A stretch of DNA of 12,288 bases from contig CALKAA010000059.1 in NCBI GenBank assembly GCA_937983495.1, forward strand, positions 1 to 12,288, in the 5' to 3' direction. Below are positions 7,880 to 12,288 of this stretch, piece after piece. Under the pieces are notes generated by a model, which was not told the DNA's origin, searched no databases, and worked only from the letters and a program-made list of their open reading frames with translations. How positions within the stretch are numbered: the first letter of the stretch is position 1; each line of letters begins with the position of its first letter. This DNA is from an uncultured Gemmobacter sp. GTDB taxonomy: Bacteria > Pseudomonadota > Alphaproteobacteria > Rhodobacterales > Rhodobacteraceae. Both the position numbers and the translations under genes were made by a program.

Positions 7880-7935
7880 GTCTTATTCTTGGCGCATGAC
7901 AGTTCTGCATCAGGCGCGTATCGCTTCTGTGACAG
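7880..7935 (-). promoter_or_regulatory. Candidate Pho-box-like promoter of the ABC operon
   Basis: Reading the minus strand from 7935, four consecutive 11-base units occur: CTGTCAC-AGAA, GCGATAC-GCGC, CTGATGC-AGAA, CTGTCAT-GCGC. The outer heptamers match the PhoB half-site CTGTCAT/C; the inner two match poorly (three and four of seven). Ten bases after the last heptamer lies TAAGAC (7885-7880), a plausible -10. This is the same geometry as in the E. coli pst promoter. Phasing and outer sites are seen directly; PhoB control is inferred. About 60 bases of leader follow before the start codon. Confidence 0.4.
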
Positions 7936-8032
7936 GCTGATCTAAGCGCGGAATTTTTCACCGCGCAACGAGTCTGTCATCCTGTCGTTACATTTTCTTC
8001 ACGTTCGACAGCGCAGAAGAAGGATTTTCGCG

Positions 8033-8064
8033 CAAAACGAAAACGGGCGCACCGAAATGCGCCC
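8033..8064 (-). terminator. Intrinsic terminator after the aminotransferase gene
   Basis: Perfect stem GGGCGCA/TGCGCCC (8045-8064) with a six-base loop. On the minus strand it is followed by GTTTTCGTTTTGCG. It begins 36 bases past the aminotransferase stop and separates it from the ABC operon, which must then use its own promoter. Confidence 0.85.
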
Positions 8065-8099
8065 GCCTCGGGTTCGTTTCCGCTAGGGAAAGGCGCGAA

Positions 8100-9497
8100 T
8101 CACGCCTCTTTCCAATAGCCCTCGTCGCGTGCCTGCTTATAGGCCTCGTCCAGAGACAGCGTGGCGCGGGCGATCAGCACGTCGATTTCTTCGGGCGTGA
8201 TGACCAGCGGCGGCGAGATGATCATGCGCTCATAGACATGACGCATGATCAGGTTGTTCTTGAAACAACGCTCGCGCGTCATGTAGCCGATGGTGCCGGG
8301 CTTGGCGGCGAATTTCGACCGCTTTTCCTTGTTTGGCGTCAGCTGCAAGCTGCCCATCAGGCCCACCAGCGAGGTTTGCCCCACCATCGGATGCTCGCCA
8401 AGCGCGTGCCATTTCTCGGCCAGGTAGGGATGCGCCACGTTGCGGACGTGGTCGATGATCCCGTCCTCCTCCAGAATGCGCAAGTTCTCCAGCGCCACGG
8501 CCGAGGCCACCGGGTGGCCGGAATAGGTATAGCCGTGGTTGAAATCATCCTCGGCGCTGCCGATCACATGCGCCACCTCGTCACAGACGATCGACCCGCC
8601 GATGGGCTGATAGCCCGAGGAAAGGCCCTTGGCGATGGTGATGATATGCGGCTTGATGCCGAAGGTCTCGCTGGCGAACCAGTTGCCGGTGCGGCCAAAG
8701 CCGGTGATGACCTCATCCACGATCAGCAGAATGCCGTATTTGTCACAAATGCGCTGAATTTCCGGCCAATAGGTCGAGGGCGGCACGATCACCCCCCCTG
8801 CCCCCTGGATCGGCTCCCCGATAAAGGCCGCCACCTTGTCGGCCCCCAGTTCAAGGATCTTCTCCTCCAGCTCGCGCGCACGAACGAGGCCAAACTCCTC
8901 GGGCGTCATCTCACCGCCCTCGGCCCACCAATGCGGCTGGCCGATATGCTCGATCCCGTCGATCTTGCCACCCGCCGCATGGATATAGGGCATGCCGCCC
9001 AGGCTGCCGCCGCCCATGGTGGAGCCGTGATAGCCATTCTTGCGTGCGATGATCACGCGGCGCTCGGGCTGGCCCTTGATGTCCCAATAGCGGCGCACCA
9101 TGCGGATATTGGTGTCATTGGCCTCCGAGCCGCTGGAGGCGAAGAACACATGGTTCAGATCGCCCGGCGCAAGTTCTGCCAGCCTGGCCGCCAGTGCGAT
9201 GGCTGGCACATGGGTCGTCATGAAGAAGGTGTTGTAATAGCTCAGTTCACGCATCTGCCGCGCGGCGGCCTCGGCCAGCTCATTGCGGCCATAGCCGATA
9301 TTCACGCACCACAGCCCCGCCATGCCGTCAATGATGCGGTTGCCCTCGCTATCCTTCAGCCAGACCCCCTCGGCACCGGTCATGATCCGCACGCCGCGCT
9401 TGGCCAGTTGCGCATCCGAGGTGAAGGGATGCATGTGATGCGCCGCATCCAGCGCCTGAAGCTCTGCCGTGGGCAGGTGGTTGGTGATCTTGTTCAT
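8100..9497 (-). CDS. Class III omega-aminotransferase, SpuC-like (putrescine/amine-pyruvate type)
   Basis: A 465-residue PLP enzyme of the usual family length. Lys290 in IAKGLSSGY is the Schiff-base lysine and Asp261 in IVDEVITGFGRTG contacts the PLP ring nitrogen. SSGSEANDT (121-129) and GYHGST (155-160) form phosphate and ring contacts, and GEPIQGAGG begins at 227. Long stretches recall Pseudomonas SpuC, for example MAGLWCVNIGYGR, YTYSGHPVASAVALEN and ISPPLVI. Such enzymes transfer the terminal amino group of putrescine, cadaverine, beta-alanine, taurine-like or related amines to pyruvate in the cytoplasm. The start has GAGG five bases upstream. It has its own promoter with a GntR-type operator and its own terminator, and lies between the regulator and the importer. 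Exact amine donor unknown; taurine-pyruvate and beta-alanine aminotransferases are near alternatives. Confidence 0.92.
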   Translation of the reverse strand: MNKITNHLPTAELQALDAAHHMHPFTSDAQLAKRGVRIMTGAEGVWLKDSEGNRIIDGMAGLWCVNIGYGRNELAEAAARQMRELSYYNTFFMTTHVPAIALAARLAELAPGDLNHVFFASSGSEANDTNIRMVRRYWDIKGQPERRVIIARKNGYHGSTMGGGSLGGMPYIHAAGGKIDGIEHIGQPHWWAEGGEMTPEEFGLVRARELEEKILELGADKVAAFIGEPIQGAGGVIVPPSTYWPEIQRICDKYGILLIVDEVITGFGRTGNWFASETFGIKPHIITIAKGLSSGYQPIGGSIVCDEVAHVIGSAEDDFNHGYTYSGHPVASAVALENLRILEEDGIIDHVRNVAHPYLAEKWHALGEHPMVGQTSLVGLMGSLQLTPNKEKRSKFAAKPGTIGYMTRERCFKNNLIMRHVYERMIISPPLVITPEEIDVLIARATLSLDEAYKQARDEGYWKEA

Positions 9498-9554
9498 CTG
9501 GGCCTCGCCGTAACTGCACGGGAATCCGGGATCGGATTCGCACGCCTTGCCCTC

Positions 9555-9596
9555 AGCTTACGGGGTTCGCGTCCGACGCGCAAGATTTGATCAAAT
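9555..9596 (-). promoter_or_regulatory. Aminotransferase promoter with GntR-type operator palindrome
   Basis: A perfect 12-base palindrome ATTTGATCAAAT (9585-9596) sits immediately upstream of a candidate promoter: TTGCGC (9583-9578), a 17-base spacer, and TAAGCT (9560-9555). TTGATCAAATC recurs in the same orientation before the regulator gene. This placement suggests control by the adjacent GntR protein. The -10 match is weak (three of six), so the promoter call is less certain than the operator. Confidence 0.6.
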
Positions 9597-9608
9597 TATG
9601 ACGGCAGC

Positions 9609-9644
9609 TTTCACCTTGGCCCAAATATCCCCCCGCCGGAGGCG
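9609..9644 (-). repeat. Possible dispersed 3'-end element after the GntR gene
   Basis: On the minus strand the stretch reads CGCCTCCGGCGGGGGG, then ATATTTGGGCCAAGGTGAAA. A short CGCC/GGCG stem is followed by an AT-rich patch. I recall very similar strings at many gene ends in Rhodobacteraceae genomes, which suggests a dispersed repeat or weak terminator for the regulator gene. Recognition is from memory, not from a search. Confidence 0.35.
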
Positions 9645-9678
9645 TCCGCAGCCCCAGCCCGCGCCGCCGTCCCAAGCG

Positions 9679-10356
9679 TCAGAGCGCCTCATCCGCCAGC
9701 GCCGCCCGCACCTGATCCACGCCTTGCGCAATGTCCTCGCGGATCGCCAGGGTCAAAGCCTGCGCATCGCCCGCCTTCATCGCGGCCAGGGCCTCGGCAT
9801 GCCGGTCGGGCAGACCAAGCGCGATATAGCGCGACAGGATCACCCGCAGCGACGGCCCGAAGCGCAGCCAGACCGAGCGCGCGATGTCCTCCAGCACTGT
9901 GGCCCCTGCCGCCTCATAGAGCGCAAAATGGAAGGCGTGGTTCAGGCGCAGATAGGTGGTGACATCGGCGGCGCGGATCGCGGGTTCGATCCCTTCGTCA
10001 ATCTCCTCCAGCCTGGCAATCAACGCAGGCGTCACATGCGGGCTGGCCAGTTCCGCCAGCTTCGGCTCCACCGCCTCGCGCACATGCACCAGTTGATCCA
10101 GCAGCGCGGGCGTCATGCGCGGCACGCTGACCCGGCGATTGTCGTGCAAGACCAGCGCCCCTTCGGCAGTCAGACGCCGGATCGCCTCGCGGACCGGCGT
10201 CATCCCCGCCTCCAGATCGCGGATAAGCCCTTGAATCGTCACGGGCTGCCCCGGCGCCAGCACACCAAACAGCACCATATCGCGCAGCCGCAGATAGGTG
10301 ACCTCATGGGTCGGCACTTTCCGCGTCTCTGCCGCCTGTTGCCCACTGTCTTCCAT
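9679..10356 (-). CDS. GntR family transcriptional regulator, FCD (FadR/VanR) subfamily
   Basis: A 225-residue cytoplasmic DNA-binding protein. Residues about 14-80 form the GntR winged helix (YLRLRDMVLFGVLAPGQ, then MTPVREAIRRLTAEGALVL). Residues about 85-220 form an all-helical FCD ligand domain with RLNHAFHFALYEAAG (His140, His143) and LPDRHAEALAAMKAGDA (His186), which may bind metal or a carboxylate ligand. The ATG at 10356 has GGGAGG with a five-base spacer. A further upstream in-frame ATG at 10383 overlaps the predicted -10 box and has no ribosome binding site. Its promoter carries a TTGATCAA palindrome over the -35 box, pointing to autorepression, and the same element precedes the aminotransferase gene. 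The ligand is probably an amine-pathway metabolite; this is inference. Confidence 0.92.
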   Translation of the reverse strand: MEDSGQQAAETRKVPTHEVTYLRLRDMVLFGVLAPGQPVTIQGLIRDLEAGMTPVREAIRRLTAEGALVLHDNRRVSVPRMTPALLDQLVHVREAVEPKLAELASPHVTPALIARLEEIDEGIEPAIRAADVTTYLRLNHAFHFALYEAAGATVLEDIARSVWLRFGPSLRVILSRYIALGLPDRHAEALAAMKAGDAQALTLAIREDIAQGVDQVRAALADEAL

Positions 10357-10378
10357 GCCCGCCTCCCGCTGTCGCGGC

Positions 10379-10411
10379 ACCATAGGGCCGGGCGGCGGAT
10401 TTGATCAAGAT
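10379..10411 (-). promoter_or_regulatory. gntR promoter with operator over the -35 box
   Basis: TTGATC (10408-10403) is the -35, an 18-base spacer follows, and TATGGT (10384-10379) is the -10, each matching four of six consensus bases. The palindrome TTGATCAA (10401-10408) covers the -35, and the minus-strand string TTGATCAAATC is shared with the aminotransferase promoter. Transcription would start about 15 bases before the chosen ATG, leaving just room for the GGGAGG site. Confidence 0.6.
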
Positions 10412-10430
10412 CGGAAACAGCCCCGCACAG

Positions 10431-10460
10431 AAAAGCGGCGCGAGGTTGCCCCCGCGCCGC
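10431..10460 (-). terminator. Intrinsic terminator after hflC
   Basis: Perfect eight-base arms GCGGCGCG (10435-10442) and CGCGCCGC (10453-10460) with a ten-base loop. On the minus strand they are followed by TTTTCTGTG. The structure begins 24 bases after the hflC stop and isolates hflKC from the gntR gene. Confidence 0.8.
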
Positions 10461-10484
10461 AGACATTTCGTTCCGACCCTGGCC

Positions 10485-11363
10485 TCAATTCGCAGGCTTG
10501 CCGCCCGGCGCGTTGAGATAATCGAAGAACTCGCTGTCGGGTGACAACACGATGGAGCTGTTGCCCTCGCGCAGCGCCCGTTCATAGGCGGTGAGCGAGC
10601 GGGTGAAAGCGAAGAATTCCGGGTCTTTGCCAAAAGCCTCGGCATAGATGGCGTTGCGCGCCGCGTCGGATTCACCGCGGATCACCTCGGCCTGACGGCG
10701 GGCGTCCGAAGTGGTCACCACCACCTCGCGGTCGGCCGCTGCCTTCAGTCGGCTGGCGGCCTCGTTACCGCGTGCGATCTCGTCGGCGGCCTCGCGCTCC
10801 CGCTCGGCCCGCATCCTGGCATAGGTCGCGGCAAGGTTCTGCTCCGGCAGGTCGGTGCGGGTCAGACGCACGTCGATCACCTCGATGCCAAGGCTGGCCG
10901 ACTGCTGCCGCGCGATGTCGCGGATTGCATTCATCAGCCCGGTGCGATCCTCCGACAGCACCGCATTGGAGTTCACCGAACCCAGCACCTGCCGCATGGC
11001 CGCGCTGATGATCGGGTCCAGCCGCGATTGCGCGGCTTCCACCCCGCCAGGGCCCACGGCCTCGCGGAAATCCACCGCATTGGTGATCCGCCAACGTGCG
11101 AAAGCATCCATGATCAGGCGGCGATTGTCGCGCAGCGTGACTTCCAGAGATTGCGATTGCAGGCCCAGAATGCGGTCCTCATAGCGCACCACATCCTGAA
11201 TCAGCGGCAGCTTGAAACCAAGCCCCGGCTCCGTGATCTCCTGCTTCACCTGGCCGAACTGCATCACCAGAACCTGCTCGCGCTCATCCACGATGAAGAT
11301 CGACGACAGGCCGACAGCGCCCAAGGCAAACAGAGCGGGCAGAATATATTGGATGCGGGCCAT
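10485..11363 (-). CDS. hflC: HflC, SPFH/band 7 modulator of the FtsH protease
   Basis: A 292-residue inner-membrane protein with one N-terminal anchor (about residues 7-26, ILPALFALGAVGLSSIFIV) and a periplasmic SPFH domain beginning VDEREQVLVMQFGQV. It continues with PGLGFKLPLIQDVVRYEDRI, RWRI, and a long charged helical segment (about 190-235, rich in Ala, Glu and Arg). The C-terminal part has EFFAFTRSLTAYERAL, typical of HflC. With HflK it forms the large cage around FtsH that limits degradation of membrane proteins. The ATG at 11363 lies one base after the hflK stop, with GGAGG eight bases ahead inside the end of hflK, so the pair is coupled. In many alphaproteobacteria a DegP-type protease gene follows; here a terminator and the gntR gene follow. 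Confidence 0.96.
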   Translation of the reverse strand: MARIQYILPALFALGAVGLSSIFIVDEREQVLVMQFGQVKQEITEPGLGFKLPLIQDVVRYEDRILGLQSQSLEVTLRDNRRLIMDAFARWRITNAVDFREAVGPGGVEAAQSRLDPIISAAMRQVLGSVNSNAVLSEDRTGLMNAIRDIARQQSASLGIEVIDVRLTRTDLPEQNLAATYARMRAEREREAADEIARGNEAASRLKAAADREVVVTTSDARRQAEVIRGESDAARNAIYAEAFGKDPEFFAFTRSLTAYERALREGNSSIVLSPDSEFFDYLNAPGGKPAN

Positions 11364-11364
11364 C

Positions 11365-12288
11365 TCAGTTCCCTCCCTGCTGCGGCTGGACCGGGCGTGC
11401 CAATTCGTTCAGCGGCAGATAGGGCACCACCCCGCCCTGCTCGCCCGAGACACCATCCAGAATGACCTTGTTCATGCGACCCAGAACATTTTCCATGGTT
11501 TCCAGATACATGCGCTGGCGCGTCACTTCGGGGGCCTTCACATATTCACCGTAAACCGCCAGGAAGCGGCTGGCCTCACCCTGCGCGTCATTCACCACGC
11601 GGGCACGATAAGCCTCGGCATCCTCCAGCAGACGCGCCGCCTCACCCCGCGCCCCTGCGGTCACGCGGTTGGCATAGGCATCGGCCTCTTTCTGCAAACG
11701 ATCACGCTCTTGCTGCGCGGCTTGCACTTCGCGGAAGGCATCCGACACTTCGCGCGGCGGGTCCGCACGGTCAAAGTTCACCCGCAGAACCTGAATCCCC
11801 GAATTATAGGCATCCAGCGTTTCCTGCACATTGGCTTGCAGATCATTGGCAATGCTGGCGCGGCCGGTGTTCAGCACCGGGGTCAGCTCTGACCGCGCGA
11901 TGATGTCGCGCATGGCCGAGGCCGAAACCGCGCGCACCGTATCGCCCGGATCGGCAAGGTTGAACAGGTAGGCTTCGGGGTCTTTCACGTTCCAGACCAC
12001 CTGAAAAGCCACATCCACGATATTCTGGTCGCGGGTCAACATCAGCCCGCTATCCCCATCATTGGCGCTGCCAATATCGGTGGTGCGTTGGCCAGTCACC
12101 TGCACCAGCTCCGCCTTCACGACCGGCCAGGGCGCAAAGTTGAGGCCGGGCTGGCCAATATCGGAAAACTCGCCCAGGAACAGCTCGACCGAGCGTTCTT
12201 CGGGACGCACCGTGTAAAACGACATCCAGGACCAGATCGCCACCAGCGCCAGCGCGCCAAGGCCCAAGCCCTGCGGCGTCAGCAAGGG
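11365..12288 (-). CDS. hflK: HflK, SPFH/band 7 partner of HflC (5' end outside window)
   Basis: 307 residues plus stop are visible; the frame stays open to the right edge, so the Gly-rich cytoplasmic N-terminus and start codon are missing. A TTG near the edge is only an internal leucine codon. The anchor GLGALALVAIWSWMSFYTV is followed by the SPFH start VRPEERSVELFLGEF, then PGLNFAPWPVVKAELVQV, LMLTRDQNIVDVAFQVVW and VSASAMRDIIARSELTPVL. A long charged helix follows (about residues 180-245 of the visible part, AQQERDRLQKEADAYANRV). The end is rich in Pro and Gln. HflK assembles with HflC around FtsH in the inner membrane. It precedes hflC by one base, the usual gene order. Identity is secure. 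Confidence 0.95.
   Translation of the reverse strand, partial: PLLTPQGLGLGALALVAIWSWMSFYTVRPEERSVELFLGEFSDIGQPGLNFAPWPVVKAELVQVTGQRTTDIGSANDGDSGLMLTRDQNIVDVAFQVVWNVKDPEAYLFNLADPGDTVRAVSASAMRDIIARSELTPVLNTGRASIANDLQANVQETLDAYNSGIQVLRVNFDRADPPREVSDAFREVQAAQQERDRLQKEADAYANRVTAGARGEAARLLEDAEAYRARVVNDAQGEASRFLAVYGEYVKAPEVTRQRMYLETMENVLGRMNKVILDGVSGEQGGVVPYLPLNELARPVQPQQGGN

Noticed and set aside
7974..7988. CTGTCAT and CTGTCGT on the plus strand as a second Pho box
   Set aside because: The repeats are spaced eight bases apart, not 11, and face away from the ABC operon.
8238..9590. 450-codon plus-strand open frame opposite the aminotransferase
   Set aside because: Antisense shadow of a well-conserved PLP enzyme; composition is His/Arg-rich, and it has no domain.

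Overview
The window reads as an ordinary chromosomal segment of a GC-rich alphaproteobacterium, most likely Rhodobacteraceae. The evidence is the base composition, the nnrU / DUF2478-mogA / hflKC gene families, and hairpin-rich short intergenic gaps. Twelve genes are supported. Eleven are on the minus strand and one (a CbiX-like gene) is on the plus strand. No tRNA, rRNA, CRISPR, insertion sequence or phage gene was seen. No gap between genes exceeds 300 bases.

Layout from left to right: (1) 1-1256, N-terminal 418 codons of a trimethylamine-dehydrogenase-family flavoprotein, running off the left edge. (2) 1439-2089, nnrU, a membrane protein linked to nitrogen-oxide metabolism. (3) 2160-2819 (+), a duplicated CbiX/SirB-like chelatase protein with a promoter placed for a leaderless mRNA. 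(4) 2816-3828, a translationally coupled pair, DUF2478 then mogA (molybdenum cofactor synthesis). (5) 3945-7822, a four-gene ABC importer in the order binding protein, permease, permease, ATPase. (6) 8100-9497, a SpuC-like class III omega-amino-acid/amine aminotransferase. (7) 9679-10356, a GntR/FCD regulator. (8) 10485 to the right edge, hflC and the C-terminal 307 residues of hflK.

Functional reading: genes 5-7 look like a small amine-uptake and catabolism locus. The GntR protein probably controls itself and the aminotransferase, because both promoters carry the same TTGATCAA palindrome next to or over the -35 element. The importer has its own promoter region, behind a clear terminator. That region contains 11-bp-phased CTGTCA-type repeats resembling a Pho box, so the substrate could be a phosphorus-containing amine such as an aminophosphonate rather than a plain polyamine. 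This is inference. nnrU, the chelatase-like gene and the Mo-cofactor pair make a loose cluster that fits respiratory nitrogen-oxide and cofactor housekeeping.

No wholly new system was found. The most interesting signals are regulatory: the paired GntR operators, the Pho-box-like array, the leaderless promoter and the hairpins at gene boundaries. The left-edge flavoprotein is also notable because it keeps the flavin and Fe-S cysteines but lacks much of the trimethylamine-binding cage.
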